In this document: one piece after another, positions 46,790 to 58,909 of the stretch | How the letters are laid out: each line of letters opens with the position of its first letter | Position numbering within the stretch: position 1 is the first letter of the stretch | Assembly (NCBI GenBank): GCA_027405735.1 | Contig: JAPEHQ010000002.1 | Span: 2,356,001 to 2,420,000, forward strand | Reading direction: 5' to 3' | DNA: 64,000 nt | From: Mucor racemosus | Lineage: Eukaryota; Mucoromycota; Mucoromycetes; Mucorales; Mucoraceae | Position numbers and translations under genes: made by a program | Notes under the pieces: model-generated | What the model saw: the letters and a program-made list of their open reading frames with translations, nothing else | Told to the model about the DNA's origin: nothing | The model's database searches: none

Positions 46790-48370
46790 ATGGGAAACGT
46801 TTGGTCAAGATCAGAGGCAGAGCCAAAGACTCACGTTGTCACTACTACTACTGTTGTAAAGGAAGAAACCACCACCAAACTTGGTGCTAAGCGACCTGTC
46901 GATGATAATGACGTGAAAGATGAAAGTTTCAACTCACCTGCTAAAAAGTCCAAGAGAAAGGATGGTTGGGCTAAAAAAGCCAAAAACAACAAAAAAGAAC
47001 AAAAGGGCGAAAAGCAAACAAAGACCCTTCAAACACGACCTGAACATTTGGGTCCTAGAGAACCTCGTATTCCTAAAAAGAAGGTTGCTCTTTTGGTTGG
47101 ATTTAACGGAACAGGATATCAAGGCATGCAATTGTAAGTTGATGTAGTTGGAATTGATCTATGGTTTTAGATATTGATCTGATTTATTATTCAGAAATCC
47201 CAATTGTAATTCCATTGAGAGTGTTCTCTTTGAAGCCATGGTAAAGGCTAATGCTATTTCCAAAGATAACGGTGATGATCCAAAGAAATCAGCTTGGATG
47301 CGTGCCGCTCGTACCGATAAGGGTGTCCATGCTGCTGGTAATTTGATTTCTCTTAAAATGCAAATTCCCGAAGATTACGACGTTGTTGAGCGTATCAACA
47401 GTTTCTTGCCTCCTCAAATTCGTGTATGGGGTTATGTGCCTTGTATTCGTTCTTTCCATGCCAAAAATTTGTGTGATTCTCGAGTTTACGAGTATTTATT
47501 ACCAACTTGTGCCTTTATGACACCCGAAAAGAAAATTTTGACAGATACACCTACCTTTGAAGATGATTTAGTTATTTCCAACAATAATGTAATTGATCCC
47601 ATTGTGAAATATGCTACTCGTAGTACACCAGAATTGAAGCAACAAAGACATGATTATAGAGCAACACAACAGCAATTGGATACTTTTGCTGCAGCAATGA
47701 AAGTGTTTGAAGGTACACACAACTTTCACAATTACACCAATGGTAAATCGTTCAAGGAAAAGAGTGCTTATCGTTATATCATGAGCATTAATGTATCCAA
47801 ACCAATGTATATTGATGGATCAGAATGGGTCAGCATTAAATTACATGGCCAATCCTTTATTTTGCATCAAATCCGTAAAATGATCTGTAAGTTGTACATT
47901 TGCCCTTGAAATAACTCTATACTAATATACCAAATATAGCAATGGGTATGCTTGTCACTCGCTCAAACACACCTATCTCATTGATTCCCAAGACATTTGA
48001 AGAGAACAAGATCAATATTCCAAAGGCACCTGCATTAGGTCTTTTACTAGAGCGCCCAATCTTCCAAGTTTACAATGATAAAATGAGAGTTAAAGCTAAC
48101 CAAGTCGAAAGAGATATTGTTGATTTTGATTTATTCAAGGATGTAATCAATGAATTCAAAGAAGAATGGATCTACAAAAAGATTTTTGAAGCCGAAAACC
48201 AAGAACACGTATTTGATGGTTATTTGACATCTTTAGATGCTCATCTTGGTGATGATTATGAATATTTGAACCCTGAAGGAAATATTCCAGACATTTGTTT
48301 GGTTTCTACAAAGTATAATAGACCCATCAAACAAGAATCTGACGACGAGGAACAGGAACATGATGATTAA
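46790..48370 (+). CDS. tRNA pseudouridine synthase, PUS1/TruA family
   Basis: Three exons (46790-47133, 47195-47886, 47940-48370) encode about 488 aa. The catalytic Asp156 sits in ARTDKGVHAAGN, the TruA-family active-site motif. Other family landmarks are KVALLVGFNGTGYQGMQ at the domain start, FLPPQIRVWG, SFHAKNLCDSRVYEYLLP, FEGTHNFHNYT and SFILHQIRKMI. The first about 95 residues are low-complexity and strongly basic (KKSKRKDGWAKKAKNNKK), fitting a nuclear localisation signal. The tail is acidic (ESDDEEQEHDD). PUS1 modifies several tRNA positions and U2 snRNA, mainly in the nucleus. The start is the first ATG in frame after the upstream stop region. Confidence 0.93.
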
Positions 48371-48549
48371 TAAGTTACACAGACACTTCTTAAGGTTTCT
48401 CCCCCACATTTTAAGCATGACTAAAGGAAAATACCACGCCTTGCTTGTTTTTTTTTAAATAGTTTTTTTTTCTCTCCCTCTTCTTTTTTTTTTCTTTTTG
48501 CTTTTCTTTAATCCTTTTTATCTAGTCGATAATTAAAATAATAAATACT

Positions 48550-49605
48550 ATGGCTTCTACTGCAAATGATCGTGCTCAACAAATCTTTGGTCATTTAACT
48601 AAAGTTACACCTTCCCTTGAGGGAAAAGTTTGTATTGTGACAGGAGCTGGTTCTCTTTTCGGTATTGGGTAAATTAGAATTATTATATAAAATACAATGG
48701 AAAACTTATATATATTTCTTCTAGTCGTGCTACTGCTATTGATCTCGCTAAGCGTGGCCCTAAAGCCATTTATGTCACTGATTTATCATTGGAAAACTTG
48801 GAAAAGTTAGCCAAGGAAATTAAGGATACTTACAAGGTTGATTGTATTGCTCGTGCTGTTGATGCTGCTTCTCAATCAGCTGTTGAAGGCATCATTGATG
48901 AAGCTGTTGCTAAATATGGTCGCTTGGATGTTTTCTTTGCAAATGCTGGTGTTGCTAGTGGTGATCGCTTGCAAGATGAAGATGCTGAGTCTTTTATGAA
49001 CATGATGCGCATTAATGCATTGAGCGCTTTCTTGGCTTGTAAACATGCTGGTGCCGCCATGTTAAAGTTAGGAGGTGGTAAAGAAGTAACTGGTGGTTCT
49101 ATTATTTGTACTGCTTCTGTTGCTGGTATCAGATCTGGTGCTGGCTCACCTGAATATTCTGCATCTAAAGCAGCGTAAGTTTTTTTTTTTTTTACTAGTT
49201 GCATAAATTTTACATAATTTGCTAATATTCTATCAATTTAGTGTTATTAACTTGTGTCAAACAAGTGCTTTCCAATACGGCGGAACTAATGTTCGTGTCA
49301 ATGCTATTTGCCCTGTAAGTAATAGTTTATTCTATATATAAAAATCAATTTTGACTTTCTTTGAAATATAGGGTTTGATTGAAACTGGTATGACCAAGGG
49401 TACATTTGATTATGCTCGTCAAAAGGGTTCTGCCCACAAAATTGGACAATTGAATCCTACCAAACGTTATGGTATTGCCTCTGAAATTGCTCATGTCGTT
49501 GCTTTCATGGCTTCTGACGAAGCTTCATATCTTAATGGTCAAGCCATTGCTGTCGACGGTGGTCTTTCTGCCAGTCATCCCATTGTTCCCGGAAGATTCC
49601 ATTAA
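48550..49605 (+). CDS. Short-chain dehydrogenase/reductase (classical SDR)
   Basis: Four exons (48550-48668, 48725-49174, 49242-49314, 49372-49605) encode about 291 aa. The Rossmann motif TGAGSLFGIG, the NAG motif (FANAGVASG), the catalytic Ser region (IICTASVAG) and the YSASK Tyr/Lys pair are all present. The C-terminal DGGLSASHP is typical of classical SDRs. It is an NAD(P)-dependent oxidoreductase, probably cytosolic; the substrate cannot be assigned. It lacks a presequence and a clear PTS1 (it ends PGRFH). It converges tail to tail with the lipase gene, with 58 bp between stops. Confidence 0.93.
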
Positions 49606-49663
49606 ATTACATAATAACCCCCTCCCTTTTTATTTGTACAAATATTAAATATAATAAAACTGA

Positions 49664-51304
49664 TCACAAATCAAGTTGTGTGGTATCTAAGAAATGTTGA
49701 ATAGTAGCAATGCCACCATCTGTAGTAAATCTTTTTTGTCTGCAGACTATACTTCCATGTGCATTAAATGCTCTAATATAAACCCAAACTATTTCCCAAT
49801 CTAATAATCGTAAATTGTTATAAATTCGTTTAGTTGGTTCTTCAAAGGGTAATGGTTTTGATGATTCGTCTAACAGTTTTGATGGTTCAACATTGTAAAA
49901 ATATGTTTCATCATTGAAATCATGTGTAGTGGATTGTTTCTTTGGAGGTGAATTTTGTTCTCCAGGTAAATTAACAGCATCTAAAGCTCCTGCTAATATT
50001 TCGCCATTCATATAACGATCTGCTTCACTAGATCGACGTCCCAGCGTTTCTTTTGATGTGTTGTTATCACTGCTATTGTTGGTAATAAGTAATACCTTTT
50101 TACTCAGTAATTGAGATGTACGATACCGACTAACCAGACCCTGAAATCCGATAAACAACAATGCGAGTATAGCGAATATAGAACCAAGTATGGGTAATGC
50201 ACAATAGAATGCATATTTAATGATGATGGGTCTAAGGGGCTTATTTTTCTTCTTGCCATTGGCCTCTAAATCACTCACTTTGTTGCCTTTGCCTGTATTG
50301 GGTAAGCGAGTTTCGAATGATGTTATGATTGAATTATAAGTCTCATCCAATGTGCTAATTAAATACATGTATAAGTACCTATAAACATGTAATTTTGTAA
50401 TATAATACTCACAAATCAATCTTTCCCTTCTTATCAAAAAAATAATCTCTTATTTCTAAACCGGCTGTCCAGTATCCCACTGTTCTATCATTTGCAATGT
50501 TTGCATATGAACGTCTTGTTTTGAACTTTGAAAGGTATTTAAAGTAAACTTGATCTGATAAAGGAATCAATAAAAATGTAACATTTACCATAAATGTCAA
50601 TTACTTACCGGGATCAGATAAAATTTCAAGCATAGCCTTATTTTGAGTTTTATCATGTTTATCGAGCAATTGAAGCTGTTCTCCTGATCTGGATACAAGT
50701 CTACCACTGACGAGATTAAATATGAATGAAAAAGCATTTGAAGAAGGTAATCGAACACCCATATGAGGTGTTGCAAAAGTAACAAAAACCTACTAAAGAA
50801 GTCAGAAACCATCGCTTCTAGATGCAAACATTTGAATAACTTACTGCAGGCTCAATTGTGTTGAAAAATCCTTTCTGTCCTAAATGTCCAATTGCATATC
50901 GAGTAATCAAACCACCTAGTGAATAACCAACCATACTGATCTTTTTAACATGTTTGCCATTCTTAGTGAGTCGTACAACAGTTGATTCAATCTGTATATA
51001 TAGGGCAATTTAGTATTTTATGAATAAAATCTCATGTCGAATTATCTTTTTACATCCTCAGCCAATCTTTCTCCACAGATATCCACTCCATCGTAAGAAT
51101 ATTTTGCTTCATTTACACTTGAATTCAACTAAATACACACCGATTAATACCTAAATCGAAATATGGTCTTTTTCAAAAACTTACAATATGGATTTTGTCT
51201 CGATATTTATCCTTTAATTTATTTTCAATGAAATCCATATGACTTTTCACACCCCATAAACCATGAGAAAGCACAATTAATGCAATGTCTTCGGAATTTG
51301 TCAT
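49664..51304 (-). CDS. DUF676-type serine lipase/esterase (ROG1-like)
   Basis: Six exons (51304-51185, 51128-51054, 50991-50845, 50789-50609, 50554-50413, 50378-49664) join in frame to about 459 aa. The alpha/beta hydrolase features are LIVLSHGLWG at the N-terminus (oxyanion region), the nucleophile elbow GYSLGG, and FATPHMGVRLP, all typical of the DUF676 lipases including yeast Rog1. A hydrophobic segment (ALPILGSIFAILALLFIGF), probably one membrane span or membrane anchor, lies in the C-terminal third, followed by a Ser/Asn-rich variable region. The acceptor of exon 4 has two AG choices 3 nt apart; the second keeps the frame. It may hydrolyse monoacylglycerol or other acyl esters (family inference). 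Confidence 0.88.
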
Positions 51305-52619
51305 GGTTGATTATATAAGTTCTAATGTTTAGGTTTAAACGGTTTATTTTTGCAAAAGAGGGAAAAGAAAAGAAAAGCTTGATTAAAAAGATTCTTATAT
51401 AAAGTACATGTAAGTGGTTTCGCGGGGGCGGTTAAACTAATAGTACCGTCAATGAAAACCATTTACCTACAATCTCAGTGATTCCTCATTTCGATTGCCA
51501 ATCATGTGCAACTTGAAGCAGATTGAAGCCTACTATAAATTGCAGAATAATAATTATATGACCATGATCTATGGATTCCGAGCAAAATATTACTGAAATC
51601 AACCACACACTTTCAGGAAAATAAAATATCAGCAGCTATACCATTCAGTCGAGTTTCCTACTTTGGTTCGTTACGTAAATACACTAAATTAAGCAATGCG
51701 GTGCGTAACGATATTGCTAATTTAAGAAATTGATTATCTCAATAAAAAATAAGAAATGTGTACTTTCATTATCCTTGAAAGAGTTCTATGATCCAAGTGG
51801 AAACCTTTCATATAAATGCTATTGACTTTTAAAGGATCTTTCAAGCCAACTCAACAGGTATTTCGATTCTAAACTATCATTGAATTGTCTAAAATTGAGG
51901 TTTAACCGTGAGTTCTGATCCAATCAATAGTGTTTATTGGGCAGTTACCAGATGTAGAATACCTGAAAGCGTAATCATCAAATGCGCAATTTACTATTAT
52001 CTTTTGATACTCAAAAGTATAATGCCAAGCAAATACTATATTTAGTAGATTTGATCCGATGCATTTGGTGTGCTCTTATTTCATATCATGATTTCAATTC
52101 GATCCTCGCGCCTTAACATGACTTGATTGCACTTTGATTTACTGTAATTTAAGTAATAAATAATAATTATACGTAAAGTCATATCTACGATTATTGCAAT
52201 ACATAATATTCACAGTGTATGTGATGATTGAACTGCAAAAATTCAAATTTAAAGGATTTTTGCAAGCTTTTTATACATGCCAAGACAATTATGATTATTT
52301 ATATCTGTCCCTAATAGATTCAAGCGTACCATCCATCTTTTTTCTTCTCATTATTATTTGTAAAAATGTGCACAAACACTCAATGTTTTACAGATTATGC
52401 TCATTTTCAGTTTTAACGTTTTTGCAAATTATAGCTACTCTGGTGTCTCAGAATCGCTTAAAAAGTTCCATTATACCCATTTGAAGGCTTTATAATTAGA
52501 TGCTCCGTGCTTTATGCAGTCAGAAGAATGAAGGCAATCAGATGGCCATTTTTGACGTTCAAATACGTCATTGATTCAGTTGTTAAAACATGTACTTATA
52601 AAGATGCAGTATTGAACTT
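51305..52619. other. Gene-free region
   Basis: The lipase promoter, a diverged repeat (family D copy 2, about 51790-52000) and AT-rich DNA. No gene is seen. Confidence 0.5.
51790..52000. repeat. Dispersed repeat family D, copy 2
   Basis: Shares ordered blocks with 32240-32480. The relationship is old, and the boundaries are uncertain. Confidence 0.35.
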
Positions 52620-54030
52620 TTCTTTGACATTTGTGCTATTAATAATGCTTGCAAATCATATAAATTAACTTTTGCTCATAATAATGTGATAATTTCACCT
52701 GGACTTAAATCTGCAAGAATTATAGGAAATAGACCTATCAAAGATCAAGCTACCAACATCAACACAAGCTTGATCAACGCTGATTGAGACACTGTCAAGG
52801 ATTTACAGTCGAGAAACAATCAAGAATTGAAATCAGACATTGCTGGTATAGGACAACAGATTCAGAATGTGTCTGCACTATCAAAAGAGCACAGCACGCA
52901 ATTCAGACAAGACGATTTTTCTACAAGAATCAAAGATTTAAAAATTTAATGGAAGAATGATCATAATAAATATCAGGAAATCCAAAAATTGAAAGCAGAT
53001 AGATTCAATGCTTTTAATGCTTTACAAGCGATGAAGCCACAGCTTGCTGATCTTAGAAGTCAACAATATTATTCAAAAAAAGCCATCCAGTATCGCAACA
53101 AGAATATACCAAGTATTGCAAGGACTGAAGAAATCCATAATGAAGATTTCCTCAAAAATTTGATATTCTCAGGAACAGACAATAATCTCAAAACTATGAC
53201 TGAAACAGTTGCTGTTGACATTAATAAGCATAAATACTACTCAAATCTGCATAAAAAATATTCTCCTCTTGCTTTTGGTAATGACAACGATGATCTTGAT
53301 GCAGTATCTGACGTTTTTTCAGCCCCTTCCAGAATTGTACAAGGTGTATATCAATGATATTGATTTCGAATCTGGTCAATTCAGAAAGAGAAAGCTGATA
53401 GAGAAAGGCAAACAAAGCATAGAAGGCAAAGAGGCAAAGATGATTGAGATCAAACCGCCCAAATATGATGTATATTTATCAAGGACTGTTGATAAAATTC
53501 AGAGCAGATTGGTTAATTGTAAAAAGGATATCAAAACGCTCCGTGCATTCTACCATTCAAAGAAAATGATTAATTTAACAAGAAATATTGCATGCAACAA
53601 CAAGGATTTCGCTCTGGTGCTGCCTCCAAAGGAAGATATTTTTGTATTGGTAGATGTCCACAAATGTCCCTTATAATGTTTATTGGGGATAGAGGTGCTT
53701 GCGTTGATTCGAGGTTGAAAGGCCATCTAAACTACGGAGGTAAATGGAAGCCAAAGCTGCATGCTGTTTCCTCTGCTATCCATTTTACAAATGAATACAA
53801 GACGCCCCAAACTTGTATATTTTTTTTTGGTCTACTCATACATTTCAAAAGAACTAGTAAAGATAAACCAGCAAAAAAGATAGTAAATGGTGCTTTCTGG
53901 TGCCTTAATCCAAGATGTTGTTTCTGTCAGATCTCACAAGCCAATTCAATCAAGAGACAAGACATTCGCTTTGGCTATTGCTGCATCTGGTCTTTTTAGT
54001 TTGATTTTTAAATGATCCATTACCGGTGTT
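52620..54030 (+). pseudogene. Degraded TnpB/Fanzor-like nuclease gene
   Basis: A once-long coding sequence now broken by stops (about 52786 and 52948) and frameshifts (about 53340, 53620 and 53950). Read across frames it shows SGTDNNLKTM (a RuvC-I-like Asp block), then a Lys-rich helical region, IMFIGDRG, GHLNYGGKWKPKLHA, then TNEYKTPQTC, NGAFWCLNPRC and finally RDKTFALAIAASGL. The order T..C, C....C, RD..ALAI matches the zinc-ribbon plus RuvC-III end of TnpB and eukaryotic Fanzor proteins; one zinc-ribbon Cys is replaced by Phe. Such genes travel on transposons in mucoralean genomes. The family call is from motif memory and could instead be another OrfB-like transposon protein. Confidence 0.5.
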
Positions 54031-56015
54031 TAATCCTGACCCCAGTCAATCCTATACTGGTATTTTCATCAAGACCAACACTTTCTGTTCAATAAACGAG
54101 CATAGGGACAGCAGCGGTGCTGCATTAGCGGAGATTTAAATTTGGTAAGCTGTAGTATAAATTGGCTAAACTATATGGCATTTACTAATATGGTAATTGT
54201 TATACTCGCAAGATTCGTTTTCGCGTATTATTATTATCGTAACCTTTTTGATGTACTTGAAAGATTGTTTCTTGCCCAAAACACAAGATTTTTTGGTTTG
54301 GTCAATTTTACAGTATTTTCTAGCATCTGATGCATGTTTAGGTTGTATTTTTTTGTGGTGTTAATTATTAAAAATGTAAAACGCTTCAATTTTGAATATC
54401 TATCACCTTAAAAAATCATTTCTTTCAGATTTTCAATATTAAGAGCACTTTGAAGTAATTTTTAGCAGCAAGCACTAGATATATGCAGCAAAGAGTAAAT
54501 GCTACACATATTTGGCTAGTTGGATAAGCTAAATATCAGAGCTACGATCAATGGATTGTGATTCATTATGTCATGAAATGCACGAAAAGAATATTTCATT
54601 ATGCGCGTAATACGGTATTTTGAATTTTATGAGCTGTTGCATATCAAATTAATAAAAAATCAGTTCCAGGACAGGTTTAGTGGAAAACTGTATCTACTAA
54701 TACCTTGACATCATGAGAAGAAAGTGTATATTCATAAAGGGTTATGGAACCATGTAGAAAAAAAGATGATATATAAAATAGCCTCATGTTGTGTGTCAGC
54801 TCGATAAATTGGCACCCGTCTTGGATATGAAATTCCTTTTTTAGATGATTAGCCGAGTGAAATTGTTGTACAATGTTAATTTCCTGCAAAAATAAGATTC
54901 ATGCCAAGCTTTTACAACGATGAGAAGTAGGTCAAATGGTAGTGTTAATGCTCTTAAAGTGCAGATCTTTTTTTTCTTTTGGGTGAAGGGAAGGTAGAGA
55001 GAAAACTGATTCGTTTTATATGAAATAATCAAATCTCATATTCTGAACCTGCTGTTGATGCTGTCTTACAAACACACATTGCATATATTTATTCACTGAA
55101 AAATAAACAAGCAAGTTTCAACCTAGACTTGTAAATGTATAATATTGTTTATTGTTACATCGTTCACAGACGAATAAAGATAATATTTACTAAAGAAAGC
55201 ACGCGCTTTATATTCGATATATGTACCTAGGTCCTTCATTATTCACGTATTAAACGAAACTGTTTCAACTTGTTTTATGCAACATCTATTCAATTACATC
55301 AAAGCAAGCCTTTGTAACGCGATGGTCTTTCTGTTTAGCTGTTACACGACGATGTAAACTCTTGTTCAATTTAAAATGTAACGATGTACATGACATTTCA
55401 TCATTGATTATAACCAAAATGAACATCAAGAGCGAGATGGTTAAAGCTCTGTGTTTTATTTTGATATTCCACGTATTCTTTTCTATTATTTTTGGGGATA
55501 TAATATTGATTGGTTTCAAACGAAATTTTATACGCCACACACACACACACAAAATACACAACAACAACAACATAAACAACCTCCAGATAAATTTTAGTTC
55601 AGTTGATGAGATCATGATGTAATAATAAATAAACTATATTAATTTACAAGTTATACGATAGTCGAAACCACGATTGTATTCAAGAATTATAGAGGCTTTT
55701 TTTTAATTCAATGTGCAACAAACGTTTTGCTTAGGTCCCCTTTAGCGAACAAAGTAGTAAAATACACTAACATGAACGTCATGGTGAAGGAACACACATT
55801 ATTTATATCAGCCAATCAATATAATTCATGCCAATCCGACTTTTGCACAACATGAATACGGCTTTAGTTTATCAACTAATAGCACTGTGATGTCAAAATT
55901 GAGTTTATGCATTGGAGACCAAAAAAAAAAAAGCTATATAAAGGATACAATTTTCGCAATTCTTTTTCCAATTTCCATTATCAATTTCTTGATTCTTTAA
56001 ATACTTATATAAAAA
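54031..56015. other. Gene-free region and C2-gene promoter
   Basis: About 2 kb without a supportable gene. A TATATAAAGG box at 55935-55944 lies about 80 nt before the C2 gene start. Confidence 0.5.
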
Positions 56016-56417
56016 ATGTTGTCTTCTCACTCTGCTCCCCGTGGTGTTCTCACTGTTAACGTTGTTGAAGCCCGTAACCTTCACAAGGAAGACCTTGCTG
56101 GTCACAACGATTCTTATCTTGAACTCTGGTTCGATGAAGACTACAAGCAACGTACTGAAACTGTCAAGGATTCTGAAAACCCTGTCTGGAACCAAACTTT
56201 TACCTTCAACATTGAAGAAGGTTCTTCCAAGCATAAGCTTTATTTCAAGGTCCTTGATAAGGATGTAGCTGGTAAGGACAAGATCGGAGAAGGTCATTTG
56301 GATGTCGCTGAGGCTTTCAAGGGTGCTCCTATTTCTACTTGGGCCAAGCTCCCTGCCAAGTTGGGTCTTACTAGCCATGGTGAAGTTCACTTTGAAGTTA
56401 ACTTCAGACCTGAATAA
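56016..56417 (+). CDS. Single C2-domain protein, 133 aa
   Basis: An intronless frame consisting almost entirely of one C2 domain: GVLTVNVVEARNL at the N-terminus, the Asp-rich calcium loops HNDSYLEL and DKDVAGKDKIGEG, and NPVWNQTFTFNI. It lacks any membrane segment or second domain. It probably binds phospholipid in a Ca2+-dependent way, like small plant and fungal C2 proteins. Codon use is strongly biased to C-ending codons (AAC, GTC, CTC, TTC) compared with its neighbours, together with a strong TATA box, suggesting high expression. Confidence 0.9.
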   Translation: MLSSHSAPRGVLTVNVVEARNLHKEDLAGHNDSYLELWFDEDYKQRTETVKDSENPVWNQTFTFNIEEGSSKHKLYFKVLDKDVAGKDKIGEGHLDVAEAFKGAPISTWAKLPAKLGLTSHGEVHFEVNFRPE

Positions 56418-56575
56418 ATCTTTCTATTCAATCAATTGTAAATGCAAATAATATTAAATAACTAAATGATACCGAAGTTTTATTGCAAAATATTATAATA
56501 AAATATCAAAAAGAATAATAAAATATTAGTTTTTTTTTGTTAATAATGTAATAATTAAATTTAAAAATGTTTTGA

Positions 56576-57985
56576 TTAATCTTGTTGAGATGTTGGTGTT
56601 AATAATGATGTAGTAGGAGAATCTTTGTTATTATTAGGGATAGCAATAGCTGTACCATCTGAAATGCATCTATATTCTTGATCACGCCATGAAATCTTGG
56701 TACCTGCCATAGCATAAAGGTAAAGTGGTAAAGCCAATACTTCTCTTGAAATCCAAGCACGTAAAAATTTAAGAAATGGTAGTGGTTTCTGTGCATCAAA
56801 TGTGTGTAACGAACTAGCACCTACTAAAGTGCGGTATAATATGCAATCATTTATGAACCACCACGTCCAATGAATGGCAAAAAAGAGTGACATTGGTATA
56901 TTGAAAATGTAGTTAAAACCAAATGCTCCCATGAAACCACATACAATAGATTCCGTAATAGGTTCAACCAAGGTAGCAGCAGTTACAATGTATTTTCTTA
57001 AACGTACCCATCTTGCGCGACGTGCGCAATAACCTTGAATGGATATAGGGCCTAATGCTTGACAAGCTACGTCTGCACTCATGCGATGTCGAAGTCCTTG
57101 GTGCCACAAAGCTTCTCCAATGATATTATCTTCGGCCATATATTTACCAAATTTCTCTAAACCGCCTACGCGGTCCAAGTCGGACCGACGATAAAGATTA
57201 GATTTGCCCATAACACAAGAAGCTATTCCAACACCATTAATCGCTAAATACATTTTAGCGTGATTTGTATCAAGAAAGGTTTGTTCAATTTCGGCAGCAT
57301 AATTTGCCGGTTGAACAGCTATAGGCAAGTGATGAACCAATCCAATACCAGGTAACATTAATTGATCGACGGACCTTCCTAATGTATCTCTATCAACATG
57401 AACATTACTGTCTAACACCCAGACTATATCGTACTTTGCAGTTTTATAAGATTCTACCATATTATTAATCTTGGGATTGATACCAACTTGATGATCACCT
57501 GTTTAAACAATAGATGCTTTAGTGACACAAGACATCATCATATGAAACTCTTTTTTCATACCAATGATTAACCGACTATCTACATGATGATATTCTCTTC
57601 TTAATTTCTCAACAATTTTAATAGCAGGATCTTTTTCAGATGCCACAGAGAATATAATCTCAAATTTAGGATAATTTTGTATAAATGATGATATTAAATT
57701 TGCTTCCAATTCCAAATCAACCCCTTTTAAAGGTCGGATGATTGAAACCCCTTCTGCTTCTGATGCTGATAGTTTCGATGATTTTGGTTTTGGTTGATTA
57801 TTATATCTGGATTGTCTGTGTAGATTTTGACGGATTAAATACATGTATATACGCGCAGTTAAATATTAAATAATTTACCCTATATATTGGCCAAATAAAC
57901 TCAGGCCACACATGAAACAATACCAAGTTGCAAGAATGTAATTAACAGTAGTCCCCAAGGACCAATTTGATGTATTAGAATCCAT
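56576..57985 (-). CDS. Ceramide glucosyltransferase (GT21)
   Basis: Three exons (57985-57879, 57815-57562, 57498-56576) encode about 427 aa. An N-terminal hydrophobic anchor (YILATWYCFMCGLSLFG) precedes the GT-A domain with IIRPLKGVD, SEKDPA, the metal-binding LDSNVHV, a later conserved Asp in YMAEDNIIGEA and the RRARW (Q/RxxRW) motif. Two or three C-terminal membrane segments follow (WWFIND region). It transfers glucose from UDP-glucose to ceramide in the Golgi or ER, making glucosylceramide for fungal membranes. The second acceptor is ambiguous between two in-frame AGs 9 nt apart. A 10-codon upstream ORF abuts the start. The gene is divergent from the FHA gene with 233 bp between starts. 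Confidence 0.93.
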
Positions 57986-58017
57986 TATACTTTGTTGTCA
58001 AAAAAACGAATTGCCAT
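57985..58017 (-). other. Upstream ORF overlapping the ceramide glucosyltransferase start
   Basis: ATG at 58017-58015 opens MAIRFFDNKV and stops with TAA at 57987-57985. This overlaps the main ATG by one base (TAATG). Its ATG lies within an X-box-like palindrome ATTGCCATGGAAAC (58010-58023). Whether it is transcribed is unknown. Confidence 0.4.
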
Positions 58018-58218
58018 GGAAACAAAAAAGGGGCGGTTAAATAACAAAACGAACCCTTTAATTTTAAAAGGAAAAACAACAAAAAAGGTAAATAAACCAG
58101 CCGGCCATCCCCTTTAATCCCCCTAATTTATATGATTTTATAGTCAGTACATTTGGGGCTTTGATGGGATTTTTTTTTATTTTTTTATTTTTTATATCTT
58201 TTTTAATAATTAGAAATC

Positions 58219-58909
58219 ATGTCTTTTACAAACTTAACAACAAACGAAACATACACATTACAAAAAGATCAACCTACATTTTTAGGAAGACATAAATTTG
58301 GAATTGAGTCGAGATACATAAGTGAAAGACAGCGTACAGTTTTCCATTTTGATCAATAATGCATAAACTTACTCAGCTCAAATTTTTTTGTCTAGTTAAA
58401 ATTGTATTTGAACAGGACAATCGATGTTTTATAACAAACGTAATAATACATGTCATGTTGCAGGAATATTTTTATTAATGCATTCAAATAGCTCACAAAT
58501 AAAGTAATCAAACTAAATCGTGCTGGGATATTAGTCAATCAAGATTATCAATTACAAGATGGAGATGAAATTGATTTATTATTAGATGGGTACAAGGTAA
58601 AATCACGAAACAAATTTTTGCATGAATAATAATAATAAAAAAAAAAGTTTAATGAATTCTATTCAGCAAGGAGCTCATTTGAAATTCAAGTTTCATTTAC
58701 CAAAACTCGATGAAAAGCTGGTTCGAAATATTGTAGTTTTAAAACAAAAGGAAAGCATCAACGACGATGATGGAAATAACAGCAGTGATTATAGTAGCAG
58801 CAGCAATGAAAATGATCACAGCGATGAAGAACATGATGAAATTATCAATTTTAGCGATCTTTCGCAGGAATCGAGTTTATTAGGAGATAGGGATTATTTC
58901 AATAATTAA
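58219..58909 (+). CDS. Small FHA-domain protein, 168 aa
   Basis: Four exons (58219-58333, 58396-58439, 58492-58596, 58667-58909) join in frame. The first 95 residues follow a forkhead-associated domain: FLGRHKFGIESRYISERQ (the GR..........S pattern for phosphothreonine binding), then KIVFEQDNRCFITN, then NKVIKLNRAGILVN and LQDGDEIDLLLDG. A short linker leads to an acidic Ser/Asp-rich tail (SSDYSSSSNENDHSDEEHDE), a likely CK2 target. The architecture recalls FHA adaptors of DNA-repair proteins (PNKP/aprataxin/APLF), but no catalytic domain follows. The stop codon overlaps the stop of MAM33 on the opposite strand. Confidence 0.78.

Noticed and set aside
55286..55622. Reading frames on both strands near 55.3-55.6 kb with hydrophobic stretches
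   Set aside because: Low-complexity AT-rich DNA with a CA-dinucleotide run. There is no start context, introns or homology character.
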